In this document: one piece after another, positions 54,778 through 63,011 of the stretch
Position numbering within the stretch: the first letter of the stretch is position 1
Layout: each line of letters opens with the position of its first letter
Assembly: GCF_900115005.1 (NCBI RefSeq)
Contig: NZ_FOUY01000014.1
Span: 1-64,000, forward strand
Source of the DNA: Pseudonocardia ammonioxydans
GTDB taxonomy: Bacteria; Actinomycetota; Actinomycetes; Mycobacteriales; Pseudonocardiaceae
Direction: 5' to 3'
Length of the DNA: 64,000 nt
Notes under the pieces: model-generated
What the model was told of the DNA's origin: nothing
Seen by the model: the letters and a program-made list of their open reading frames with translations, nothing else
The model's database searches: none
Program-made: the position numbers and the translations under genes

Positions 54778-56091
54778 CTAGTGGGCTGCCTCGGTCTCGC
54801 GGAGCTCCTCGGCGTCCTGCGGGACGTCGAGGAACGAGACCATCACGAAGGCGGCGGCGTAGAGGACCACGAAGGCCCACACCACACCGACGTTGCCGGT
54901 GCCGATCGCGAGCATCAGGGCGACCACACCGGAGCCCAGGAAGGCGGCACCACCGGCGGCGGTGGTGTACATGGCCATCGCGGCTCCCTTGTGGTCGGGT
55001 GCCAGCGCGGGCATGATCGCGCCCATCGGGACGAACCCGGCGAGCAGGCAGCCGAACACGCAGCCCGCGGCGACCGAGACCCAGAAGCCCCAGGTGGAGC
55101 CGGCCGGCACGGCGTGCGGCACGTACCACCACAGCAGCAGGCCGATCGCGGAGCCGAAGACCCCGAACCACTGCACCGTGCGGCGCCAGCCCCACTTGTC
55201 ACCGATCCAGCCGAACAGCGCGTTGACCCCGATGTTGGTCGCGTAGACGAACACGGTCATGGTCAGCCAGCGGCTCTGTCCCCAGCCGAGGTCGACGGCG
55301 ATCACCGTCGGCAGGATGATGAACATGCCGTACTGCGGAGCGGTGTTGATCAGCCGGACCAGGAAGCCCATCAGGATCTTCGGGTTCTTCGCGGTCAGCC
55401 GCAGGCCCGCGGTGATCACCTGGGCGCTCGACTCGCCGGCCGGGGCCAGCCGCCGGTCCCCGTGCTCCTCCTTCACCCCGAACCGGGCGATCAGGTAGCC
55501 GAGCACGACCAGCGCCGTGGAACCGATCATCGCGGCGGTCTCACCGCCGGTGGACCCGCCGAAGGCCGGGATCATGCCGAGCGCGAACAGCGAGCCCAGC
55601 GTGGGCAGGCCGCCGGTGAACATGACGTAGAACCAGCCGACCGCGACGCCGTTGCGCTCGTACGGGATCACCACGTTGATCCACACCAGGAACGCGAACG
55701 CGAACAGCGGGTAGCCGAAGCCGCGCAGGAAATAGGTGAGCGCGACCAGCGGCATGCTGCCCAGCTGCAGGCTCAGCAGGAACAGCACCTCGAAGACGAC
55801 CCACACGACCAGGCCGAGGGTCATCACCCGGCGCGGGCCCCACAGGTCGGCGAGCGCACCGGAGAGGTAACTGGCGATCAGCACGGACAGGCTGTAGGCC
55901 GTGATGATCGTGGCGACGGTGGCCTCGGGCGAGCCGAGGACCGTCTCGATGTGCGGCGAGATGAAGTTCGACTCGGTCCCGTTGCCGGTCATGAAGACCA
56001 GCACGCCGAGGAAACCCCAGCGCAGCGAGTGCGGGATGCCGATGCGGTCCAGGAAGGTCTCCTGGGACGGGTTGATGGCAGCGCTGCTCAT
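54778..56091 (-). CDS. MFS polyol transporter (RbtT/DalT/CsbX type)
   Basis: The 437-residue protein has 12 TM helices with the MFS loop-2 motif GALADLWGPRR (about 79-89) and a second in GWIGDKWGWRR. The N-terminal GTESNFISPHIE segment is typical of ribitol/arabitol permeases. In this operon it should import a C4 polyol by proton symport. It lies between the Zn-dehydrogenase and kinase genes, with a 72-bp gap before the kinase. Confidence 0.88.
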   Translation of the reverse strand: MSSAAINPSQETFLDRIGIPHSLRWGFLGVLVFMTGNGTESNFISPHIETVLGSPEATVATIITAYSLSVLIASYLSGALADLWGPRRVMTLGLVVWVVFEVLFLLSLQLGSMPLVALTYFLRGFGYPLFAFAFLVWINVVIPYERNGVAVGWFYVMFTGGLPTLGSLFALGMIPAFGGSTGGETAAMIGSTALVVLGYLIARFGVKEEHGDRRLAPAGESSAQVITAGLRLTAKNPKILMGFLVRLINTAPQYGMFIILPTVIAVDLGWGQSRWLTMTVFVYATNIGVNALFGWIGDKWGWRRTVQWFGVFGSAIGLLLWWYVPHAVPAGSTWGFWVSVAAGCVFGCLLAGFVPMGAIMPALAPDHKGAAMAMYTTAAGGAAFLGSGVVALMLAIGTGNVGVVWAFVVLYAAAFVMVSFLDVPQDAEELRETEAAH

Positions 56092-56102
56092 CGGTGTTCC
56101 CC

Positions 56103-57200
56103 TCAGGCGTTCGGGAGGATGGAGACCTTCACCGACGCACCCGAGGTGTCGCCGACCAGGTCGAGGGCCTTCTGGAACTCCGCGAGGGGCACCTGGTGGG
56201 TGCAGATGTCGGCGACGGGGAGCTTGCCGTCCTCCAGCATCTTGATCGCGGCCGGCCAGCAGTGCGGGCCGAGGTGGGCGCCGCGGACGTCGAGCTCCTT
56301 GTCGTCGGAGATGATCGACCAGTCGACGGTCACGTCCGAGCCGAACACCGAGTACTCGACGAAGGTGCCGAGCTTGCGCAGCAGGTTCAGGCCCTGCGCG
56401 ACGGCCGGGACGGCACCCGAGCCCTCGAGGTAGACGTCGGCGCCGTAGCCCTCGGTCAGCTCGCGGACCTTCGCGACGGCGTCCTCCGTGCCGATGTTGA
56501 TCGTCAGGTCGGCACCGGTGCGGCGGCCCAGCTCGAGCTTGTCGTCGTCGAGGTCCAACGCGATCAGCAGGCGCGGGTTCTTGGCGCGGGCACCGGCGAT
56601 CAGGCCCAGGCCGATCGGGCCGCAGCCCGCCACGACGACGACGTCGTCGAAGGAGATGGTGGCGCGCTCGACGGCGTGCAGCGCGCAGGACAGCGGCTCG
56701 GCGAACGCGGCGTGGGCGGGCTCGAGGTCCTTCGAGACCTTGTGCACGCGGGCCCGGGTCGGGACGGCCATGTACTGGGCCATCGCGCCGTTGAAGTTGC
56801 GGAAGCCGAACATGTCGTGCGGGCCGCACATCCAGTACTGCCCGCGCAGGCAGTAGCGGCACTGTTCGCACGGGACGATCTGCTCGCAGGCGACCCGGTC
56901 ACCGATCTCGACGCCGTGCAGGGCCAGGCCCTCCGCGTCACCGTCGACGATCCGGCCGACGAACTCGTGGCCGGGGGTCACGCCGGTCTGCGCCCAGGCC
57001 GGGCGGTTCTCGTCGCCCCAGAACTTGGCGGCGCCGTGGTAGCACTTCAGGTCGCTGGCGCACACGCCCACGGCCTCGACCTGCATCAGCAGCTCGCCGG
57101 CACCCGGCTTCGGGACGTCCACCTCCTCCAGCCGGTAGTCCTCCGGACCGTGCACGACCACGGCCTGCATCCGGGCGGGAATCTCTGCGGCGACTGCCAC
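56103..57200 (-). CDS. Zinc-dependent polyol dehydrogenase (erythritol/L-threitol dehydrogenase type)
   Basis: The 365-residue medium-chain dehydrogenase has the catalytic zinc ligands C (VGVCASD), HE (PGHEFVGR) and E (FAEPLSC), a four-Cys structural zinc loop (CEQCRYCLRGQYWMC, about 106-120) and the Rossmann motif VAGCGPIGLGL. It likely oxidises erythritol or L-threitol to erythrulose. GTG 57200 has GGAGG 7 bp upstream. It is the first gene of the operon, divergent from the SorC regulator. Confidence 0.88.
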   Translation of the reverse strand: MAVAAEIPARMQAVVVHGPEDYRLEEVDVPKPGAGELLMQVEAVGVCASDLKCYHGAAKFWGDENRPAWAQTGVTPGHEFVGRIVDGDAEGLALHGVEIGDRVACEQIVPCEQCRYCLRGQYWMCGPHDMFGFRNFNGAMAQYMAVPTRARVHKVSKDLEPAHAAFAEPLSCALHAVERATISFDDVVVVAGCGPIGLGLIAGARAKNPRLLIALDLDDDKLELGRRTGADLTINIGTEDAVAKVRELTEGYGADVYLEGSGAVPAVAQGLNLLRKLGTFVEYSVFGSDVTVDWSIISDDKELDVRGAHLGPHCWPAAIKMLEDGKLPVADICTHQVPLAEFQKALDLVGDTSGASVKVSILPNA

Positions 57201-57257
57201 GGCGTACCTCCGTTGGTGCCATGCGAACAACTGCATGAGCGAATGTTCTGAGCATGC

Positions 57258-57301
57258 GTTCCCTCGTGAACATTTGTCAACACATCGGTTCCATCGTGAA
57301 C
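57258..57301. promoter_or_regulatory. Tandem palindromic operator GTTC-N6-GAAC in the divergent promoter
   Basis: GTTCCCTCGTGAAC (57258-57271) and GTTCCATCGTGAAC (57288-57301) are 30 bp apart, three helical turns, between the polyol dehydrogenase and regulator genes. This fits two sites bound cooperatively by a SorC-family tetramer and probably regulates both directions. Confidence 0.7.
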
Positions 57302-57354
57302 AAAAGTGCAGTACGCTGCTCTGCGAGGATCCTCCGGACGGAAGGAGGCCGGCG

Positions 57355-58305
57355 ATGGCGCCGCGCGAGTTCACCCGCCGCGACCTGGCCCTGATGCACC
57401 GGGCCGCTCGGCTGTACTACCTGGACGAGCTCAACCAGGCCGGCATCGCGGAGCGGCTGGCGGTGTCCCGGCCGACCGTGTCCCGGCTGCTCGCCGAGGC
57501 GCGGCGGATCGGGATCGTGCGGATCACCGTGCACGACCCGGACACGCTGGGGACCGGCGGTGACGAGGCGGAACGGCTCGCCGAGCTGCTGGGGATCGAG
57601 AAGGTGTGGCTGGCCCCGTTCGCCGCCACCGATCTCGGCCCCTCGCTCGCCGAGCCGGTCGGCGAGGCGTTGCGCGAGGCCGGGCTCGAGGCCGGCGACG
57701 TGCTGCTGGTGTCGTCCGGCCGCACGGTGTGGGAGCTGAGCCACGAGGCGCTCCCCGCGGTGCCCGGCCTGGAGATCGTCCCGACCGTCGGCGGGGTGTC
57801 CGAGCCGGAGGCCTGGCACCAGACGAACGAGATCACCCGGGCGGTCGCCGAGCGGATGCAGGGCCGACCGCACTTCCTGTTCACCCAGGCGATGCCGTCG
57901 CCTGCGATGCGCCACACCCTGGCCGAGGACCCCGAGTTCCAGCGGGTCACCGGGTTCTGGAACCGGGCGGACGCGGCGCTGGTCGGCGTCGGCGCCCCGC
58001 CCGCCGGCCGTGACTCGATCTCCACCTCGGTCCCGCTGGACGACGAGGGCCTGCGCGCCGGGGCCGGGGACGTCTGCCTGAACTTCTACCGCGCGGACGG
58101 CGACCCGATCGACTTCCCGGGCAGCGAACGGATGGTGCGGATCGCCCCCGGGCAGCTCCACAAGGTGCCGCGCACGATCGCCGTCGCCGTGGGGCCGGAG
58201 AAGGTGCCGAGCATCGTCGGCGCGGCCCGGGCCGGCATGTTCAACCGGCTGGTCACCGACGCCCCCACCGCGCAGGCGCTGCTGGTATCACTCGACGGCG
58301 CCTGA
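57355..58305 (+). CDS. SorC/DeoR-family sugar-binding transcriptional regulator
   Basis: The 316-residue protein has an N-terminal HTH (about 10-60; ARLYYLDELNQAGIAERLAV, SRPTVSRLLAEARRIGIV) and a large sugar-phosphate-binding domain (about 65-310) of the SorC type, with VLLVSSGRTVWEL, TVGGVSEPEA and VGVGAP motifs. It should respond to an erythrulose/erythritol phosphate. ATG 57355 follows GGAAGGAGG. The stop is 15 bp from the convergent TetR gene. Confidence 0.9.
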   Translation: MAPREFTRRDLALMHRAARLYYLDELNQAGIAERLAVSRPTVSRLLAEARRIGIVRITVHDPDTLGTGGDEAERLAELLGIEKVWLAPFAATDLGPSLAEPVGEALREAGLEAGDVLLVSSGRTVWELSHEALPAVPGLEIVPTVGGVSEPEAWHQTNEITRAVAERMQGRPHFLFTQAMPSPAMRHTLAEDPEFQRVTGFWNRADAALVGVGAPPAGRDSISTSVPLDDEGLRAGAGDVCLNFYRADGDPIDFPGSERMVRIAPGQLHKVPRTIAVAVGPEKVPSIVGAARAGMFNRLVTDAPTAQALLVSLDGA

Positions 58306-58320
58306 CCGGGAGCGGCACCG

Positions 58321-59058
58321 TCAGGCTGCGGGCTCCGGCTCCCGGAAGCCCGCCCCCGCGCGTGCCAGTGCCGTTCGCATGGCCCGTTCCGTCCCGGCAG
58401 GCCCACCACCGCGGGCCGCACTGTCGCAGGCTGCACCGCCGCTGGCCGCACCGCCGCGGGCTGCACCGCCGCTGGCCGCACCACCGCTGGCCGCACCGCC
58501 GCGGGCTGCACTGTCGCGGGCTGCACTGTCGCGGGCTGCACTGCCGCGGACGGTGGCGACCGCGGCCGCCCCGACCGCGCCGAGTGCCGCGCCGAGGTGC
58601 GCGGCGCACCGCTCCGGGTCGGCGCCCGGGAACCGCTGACACACCGCGACGAGCAGGTCGTCGTGCACCGCGCCGAGCCGGACGGCGAGCGAGGCGGGCG
58701 GCCCGGCCGCGACCAGCTCCACCCGCAACCCCGCGAGCCGGTCGGCACCGGTCGTCGTGAAGGCGTCGATCATCGCGCCGACCCCGGCCTGCACGGCCTC
58801 CCACGGTCCGTCGGCGGCGCGCGCCCGGGCGACACCGGTGGCGGCGAACTCCTCCACGTGGTGGAACAGGACCTCCTCCTTGGACGCGAAGTGCAGGAAG
58901 AACGTCCGCGGGGCCACACCCGCCGCGGCGGCGATCGCGGTGACCGAGGTCCGGGCCGGACCGTCGGCCAGGTACAGCTCGGTCGCAGCGGCCACGATCG
59001 CGTCCCGGGTCGCGCGCTTCTTCCGCTCCCGCAGCCCGGTATCGACTTTCTCCTGCAC
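58321..59058 (-). CDS. TetR-family regulator with repeat insert
   Basis: The 245-residue protein has a clear TetR HTH (about 10-60; RDAIVAAATELYLADGPART, VAPRTFFLHFASKEEVLFHH). The ligand domain is interrupted by a tandem repeat insertion at about 168-210, units of DSAAR and GGAAS. After this a short C-terminal helix follows. It is divergent from an SDR gene and shares a 20-bp palindrome with it (59062-59081), a likely operator. The ligand is unknown. Confidence 0.85.
   Translation of the reverse strand: MQEKVDTGLRERKKRATRDAIVAAATELYLADGPARTSVTAIAAAAGVAPRTFFLHFASKEEVLFHHVEEFAATGVARARAADGPWEAVQAGVGAMIDAFTTTGADRLAGLRVELVAAGPPASLAVRLGAVHDDLLVAVCQRFPGADPERCAAHLGAALGAVGAAAVATVRGSAARDSAARDSAARGGAASGGAASGGAARGGAASGGAACDSAARGGGPAGTERAMRTALARAGAGFREPEPAA
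58420..58545. repeat. 15-bp tandem repeats inside the TetR gene
   Basis: About eight units of the type CCGCTGGCCGCACCG or CTGTCGCGGGCTGCA encode alternating GGAAS/GGAAR and DSAAR pentapeptides on the minus strand. Because the unit is 15 bp, copy-number changes preserve the frame. Confidence 0.85.
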
Positions 59059-59061
59059 TAC

Positions 59062-59081
59062 TGCATTAATGCATTAATGCA
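59062..59081. promoter_or_regulatory. 20-bp perfect palindrome TGCATTAATGCATTAATGCA, candidate TetR operator
   Basis: A perfect 20-bp AT-rich palindrome lies between the divergent starts at 59058 and 59103, only 3 bp from the TetR start codon. It contains three overlapping TGCATTA/TAATGCA half-sites. Autorepression and control of the SDR gene are likely. Confidence 0.75.
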
Positions 59082-59102
59082 TCGAGAGTTCAAGGGGGCG
59101 AC

Positions 59103-60011
59103 ATGGCCGAGCACACCGACCGCGTCTACGTGCTGACCGGGGCGGACAGCGGCATCGGGGCGCGGACGGCGGAGCTGCTCCGCGACCGCGGGGCGCGGGT
59201 GATCACCTGCGGGATCTCCGGCCGGAGCGATGTCCGTGCCGACATCGCCGAACCGGCCGGGCGTGCGGCGTTGCGGGCCGCGGTGCACGAGCGGGCGCCG
59301 GCGGGGATCGACGGCCTCGCGCTGGTCGCCGGGATCGGTGCGCCGTCCCCCGCCACGGTGCGGGTCAACTACTTCGGCACGCTCGCCGTCCTGGAGGGCC
59401 TGCGCGAGCTCCTGCTGCGCTCCTCCGCACCGCGCGCGGTCGCCGTCTCCTCCGCGTCGGCGCTCTCCCACGGGGACTCCGCGCTCGTCCGCGCCTGTCT
59501 GCGCGGCGACGAGCAGCGGGCGATCGCCCGGGCGGCCCGGCTCGCCCGGTGGGGCCGCGGGGGCACGGTCTACCGCTCGACGAAGATCGCGCTGAACCGG
59601 TGGGTCCGGCGGCACGCCTCCGGCCCGTCGTGGGCCGGGAGCGGCGTCCCGCTCAACGTGGTCGCGCCGGGCGTGGTCGACACGGCCTCGGCCCGCGCGT
59701 CGATCCTCGGGGATCCGGTGCGGACCGCGGTCGTCGCCGAGGCGCTCCCGCAGCCACTCGGGTTCCCGGGGCCGGTCGAGGCCGTCGCCGAGGCGATCGC
59801 CTGGACCCTCAACCCGGCGAACGCGTTCACGGTGGGGCAGATCGTCCACGTCGACGGGGGCGCCGACGCGGCGCTGCGCGGGGACGGCCCCTACCGCGAC
59901 GGTGTCCGGTACGGCCCGGCCGCGCTGGTCCGGATGGCCCGCGCCGCCGTCGCCGCCCGGACCGGACGGGCCACGGTCACACCGACGGCGACACCCACGG
60001 CGTCCCGGTGA
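59103..60011 (+). CDS. SDR-family oxidoreductase (carbonyl reductase/3-alpha-HSD-like)
   Basis: The 302-residue SDR has TGADSGIG (12-19), the variant NYFG strand, SSAS and the active-site YRSTK with catalytic Tyr and Lys, then VAPGVVDTA and VDGGADAAL. The atypical short N-terminal half resembles 3-alpha-hydroxysteroid dehydrogenase/carbonyl reductase types. It has its own divergent TetR regulator. The 3' end overlaps the convergent purC gene by 35 bp. Confidence 0.85.
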   Translation: MAEHTDRVYVLTGADSGIGARTAELLRDRGARVITCGISGRSDVRADIAEPAGRAALRAAVHERAPAGIDGLALVAGIGAPSPATVRVNYFGTLAVLEGLRELLLRSSAPRAVAVSSASALSHGDSALVRACLRGDEQRAIARAARLARWGRGGTVYRSTKIALNRWVRRHASGPSWAGSGVPLNVVAPGVVDTASARASILGDPVRTAVVAEALPQPLGFPGPVEAVAEAIAWTLNPANAFTVGQIVHVDGGADAALRGDGPYRDGVRYGPAALVRMARAAVAARTGRATVTPTATPTASR

Positions 60012-60834
60012 TCCGCTCGTACACCTCGGTGTAGCGGTCCCGCACGGCGGTGACCACCTCGTCCGGGACCTCCGGCCCCGGCGCGGTGCGGTCCCAGTCC
60101 AGCGACGAGGACCAGTCGCGCACGTACTGCTTGTCGAAGGAGTACTGCACCCGGCCCGGCTCGTAGGAGTCGGCGGGCCAGAACCGCGACGAGTCGGGGG
60201 TGAGCACCTCGTCGCCCAGGACGATCTCGCCGTCGGTGTCCCGGCCGAACTCCAGCTTGGTGTCGGCCACCAGGATCCCGCCGTGTGCGGCGGACTCGGC
60301 GCCGCGGCGGTAGACCTCCAGGGTCAGGTCCCGCAGCCGGGTCGCGGTGTCCGCGCCGAGCAGGGCCACGACCTCGTCGAAGGTCATGAACTCGTCGTGC
60401 TCGCCGACCGGCGCCTTGGTGGTCGGGGTGAAGATCGGCTCGGGCAGCTTCGACCCCTCGACCAGGCCGTCCGGGAGCGTCACCCCGGAGACCGCCCCGG
60501 TGCGCTGATACTCCTTCAGGCCCAGGCCGGTCAGGTAGCCGCGGGCGATGCACTCCACGGGCAGCATCTCCAGCGGCCGGCAGCGGACCGCGCGCCCGGC
60601 GAACTCCTCCGGGATGTCGTGCGTGCCGAGCACGTGGTTTCCCACCAGGTCCGCGGTCCGCTCGAACCAGTACAGCGAGAGCGCCGTGAGGATCGCGCCC
60701 TTGTCCGGGACCGGTGTGGGGAGCACGACGTCGTAGATCGAGAGCCGGTCCGAGGCGACGAGCAGCAGCTCGGCCGGGTCCACCGACTCGTCGAGGTAGA
60801 GCTCGCGGACCTTGCCGGAGTGGACGAGCCTCAC
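59977..60834 (-). CDS. purC: SAICAR synthetase
   Basis: PurC ligates aspartate to CAIR. The 285-residue protein has the SAICAR signature: HSGKVRELYLDE at the start, ASDRLSIYDVVLPTPVPDKG, and LVADTKLEFG with the C-terminal catalytic strand. GTG 60834 overlaps the purB stop by 4 bp. Its 3' end overlaps the SDR gene on the other strand. Confidence 0.95.
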   Translation of the reverse strand: MRLVHSGKVRELYLDESVDPAELLLVASDRLSIYDVVLPTPVPDKGAILTALSLYWFERTADLVGNHVLGTHDIPEEFAGRAVRCRPLEMLPVECIARGYLTGLGLKEYQRTGAVSGVTLPDGLVEGSKLPEPIFTPTTKAPVGEHDEFMTFDEVVALLGADTATRLRDLTLEVYRRGAESAAHGGILVADTKLEFGRDTDGEIVLGDEVLTPDSSRFWPADSYEPGRVQYSFDKQYVRDWSSSLDWDRTAPGPEVPDEVVTAVRDRYTEVYERITGTPWVSPSV

Positions 60835-62249
60835 AGGATCCCTCCGGGGGTGTAGGCGGCGGCCTCGGGGTGCTTGGCGGTGATCCCGGCGATCTGCTCG
60901 TTCACGGCCGCGACCTGGGCCGATGCCGCCCCGGTGAACCGGAGCGGGTCGTCGAGCAGTCCGTCCAGCGTCCCGGCGGGCAGGCCGAGCCGCTCGTCGC
61001 CGGCGAGGCGCGCCAGCAGGTCGTTGTCGGTCTGGCCCTGCTCGCGCATCGCCAGCGCGACGGCGACCGCGTGCTCCTTGATGACCTCGTGCGCGGTCTC
61101 CCGGCCCACCCCGGCGCGGACGGCGGCCATCAGCACCGCGGTCGTCGCCAGGAACGGCAGGTAGCGGTCGAGCTCGCGGGCGATCACCGCGGGGTAGGCA
61201 CCGAACTCGTCGAGCACGGTCAGCGCGGTCTCGTACAGCCCGTCGAGGGCGAAGAAGGCGTCCGGCAGGGCGACCCGGCGCACCACCGAGCAGGACACGT
61301 CGCCCTCGTTCCACTGCGCCCCGGCGAGGTCCGCGGTCATCACCGACAGCCCCCGCAGGATCACCATCAGACCGTTGATGCGTTCCGCGGAACGCGCGTT
61401 CATCTTGTGCGGCATCGCGCTGGAGCCGACCTGGCCGGGGGCGAAGCCCTCGGTGGCGAGCTCGGCACCGGCCATCAGCCGGATCGTGGTCGCCAGCGAC
61501 GAGGGCGCCGCGGCCAGCTGCACGAGCGCGCTGACGACGTCGTGATCCAGCGAACGGGGGTAGACCTGGCCGACGCTGGTGAACCCGGTGGCGAACCCGA
61601 GGTGTGCGGCGACCCGCTCCTCCAGCGCGTCGAGCTTCGCCTCGTCGCCGTCGAGCAGGTCGAGCATGTCCTGCGAGGTGCCCATCGGGCCCTTGATCCC
61701 CCGCAGCGGGTAGCGGGCGCGCAGGTCCTCCAGCCGGGCGTGCGCGACGAGCAGCTCGTCGGCAGCGGTGGCGAAGCGCTTGCCCAGCGTGGTGGTCTGC
61801 GCGGCGACGTTGTGGCTGCGCCCGGCCATCACCAGCTCGGCGTACTCGCCGGCGCGGCGGCCGAGCCGGGCGAGCAGCGCGACGGTGCGGTCGGCGACCA
61901 GTTCGAGCGAGAGCCGGATCTGCAGCTGCTCGACGTTCTCGGTGAGGTCCCGGCTGGTCATCCCCTTGTGCACGTGCTCGTGGCCGGCGAGGGCGTTGAA
62001 CTCCTCGATGCGGGCCTTCACGTCGTGCCGGGTGACCCGCTCGCGCTCGGCGATCGAGGCCAGGTCCACCTGCTCGACGACGGCCTCGTAGTCGGCGACC
62101 ACCTGCTCCGGCACGTCGATACCGAGGTCGCGCTGGGCCCGCAGCACCGCGATCCACAGCCGGCGCTCCAGCTGGATCTTGTACTCCGGGGACCAGAGGC
62201 GGACCAGCTCGGGGCTCGCGTAGCGGCCGGCGAGAACGTTGGGGATCAC
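60831..62249 (-). CDS. purB: Adenylosuccinate lyase
   Basis: PurB splits fumarate from SAICAR and from adenylosuccinate. The 472-residue protein has the superfamily signature GSSAMPHKMN (about 275-284), SHNVAAQTTTLGKRF and HVHKGMTSRDLTENVE. GTG 62249 starts MIPNVLAGRY, the typical beginning. It is followed directly by purC, and is preceded by a 63-bp gap to a TetR gene reading the same way. Confidence 0.96.
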   Translation of the reverse strand: MIPNVLAGRYASPELVRLWSPEYKIQLERRLWIAVLRAQRDLGIDVPEQVVADYEAVVEQVDLASIAERERVTRHDVKARIEEFNALAGHEHVHKGMTSRDLTENVEQLQIRLSLELVADRTVALLARLGRRAGEYAELVMAGRSHNVAAQTTTLGKRFATAADELLVAHARLEDLRARYPLRGIKGPMGTSQDMLDLLDGDEAKLDALEERVAAHLGFATGFTSVGQVYPRSLDHDVVSALVQLAAAPSSLATTIRLMAGAELATEGFAPGQVGSSAMPHKMNARSAERINGLMVILRGLSVMTADLAGAQWNEGDVSCSVVRRVALPDAFFALDGLYETALTVLDEFGAYPAVIARELDRYLPFLATTAVLMAAVRAGVGRETAHEVIKEHAVAVALAMREQGQTDNDLLARLAGDERLGLPAGTLDGLLDDPLRFTGAASAQVAAVNEQIAGITAKHPEAAAYTPGGIL

Positions 62250-62312
62250 GTGGCGCGATGGTAATCGCCGGTGGGGCCCGACCGGCGGGTGGGAGCGCCG
62301 ATCCGTGCAGCG

Positions 62313-62888
62313 TCACACCGCCGCGACGGCCTCCCGCAGCGCCGCCCGGGCGATCCCGCGCGGGTCCGGCTCGGCCTCGATCAGAGCGGTGAGCACGACG
62401 CCGTCGACCAGCGCGGTCACCCGCCGCACCTCCCCCGGCGCGGGCCGCCGCCCCGTGACCCGGGTGAGCGCCTCGTCGAGCAGGGCGTCGAACTCGACCC
62501 GCTGATCGCGCAACAGCCCGGCCAGGAACGGGCGCCGGCCCGAGCCGATCAGCCGCTCGAACCGCCGCAGCACCGCGTCGAGCCCCTCGGCCCGGGAACG
62601 CGGCCCGAGCAGCAGGTCGAGGACGATCTCGTGCGGGTCGTCCCGGACGTCGAGGCAGGCCCGGGCGTCGGCGAGCTCCTCGCGGGCCAGCCTGTCCAGC
62701 CCGGCACCGACGAGCTCGTCCAGCGACGAGAAGTAGTACGTGGTCGCGGCCAGCGGCACCCCGGCCCGCTCGGCGACCGCCCGGTGCCGGATCGCCTCGA
62801 AGCCCCCTTCGGCAAGGAGCTCGGCGGCGGCCGCGACGAGCAGCGCCCGTCGCCGCTCGCCCTTCTCGGTCTGCTTCGGGGCGGCCAT
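62313..62888 (-). CDS. TetR-family transcriptional regulator
   Basis: The 191-residue protein has an N-terminal HTH (about 12-58; RALLVAAAAELLAEGGFEAI, GVPLAATTYYFSSLDELVGA) and a helical ligand domain with RRPFLAGLL and a C-terminal TALVDGVVLTALIE helix, of the TetR_C_6-like type. ATG 62888 is preferred. It is divergent from the aldolase gene (123-bp gap), which it may control. The ligand is unknown. Confidence 0.87.
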   Translation of the reverse strand: MAAPKQTEKGERRRALLVAAAAELLAEGGFEAIRHRAVAERAGVPLAATTYYFSSLDELVGAGLDRLAREELADARACLDVRDDPHEIVLDLLLGPRSRAEGLDAVLRRFERLIGSGRRPFLAGLLRDQRVEFDALLDEALTRVTGRRPAPGEVRRVTALVDGVVLTALIEAEPDPRGIARAALREAVAAV

Positions 62889-63011
62889 GGGCTCATCCTG
62901 CCCGCGGTGGGCGCGTCGTCCGAGCGAGTTGACCGACACACCCGGCGCGACGTGCGGGTCAGGCCCGTCCCGTGACCCTTTCGTGACCCACCCGTGTCGG
63001 TCGGGCCGCCG

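Noticed and set aside
53521..56433. 970-codon plus-strand open frame opposite the kinase and MFS genes
   Set aside because: Shadow of clearly identified DhaKL and MFS genes.
58420..58545. Possible CRISPR or origin iterons
   Set aside because: Short 15-bp in-frame repeats inside a TetR gene, without spacers or a replication gene nearby.
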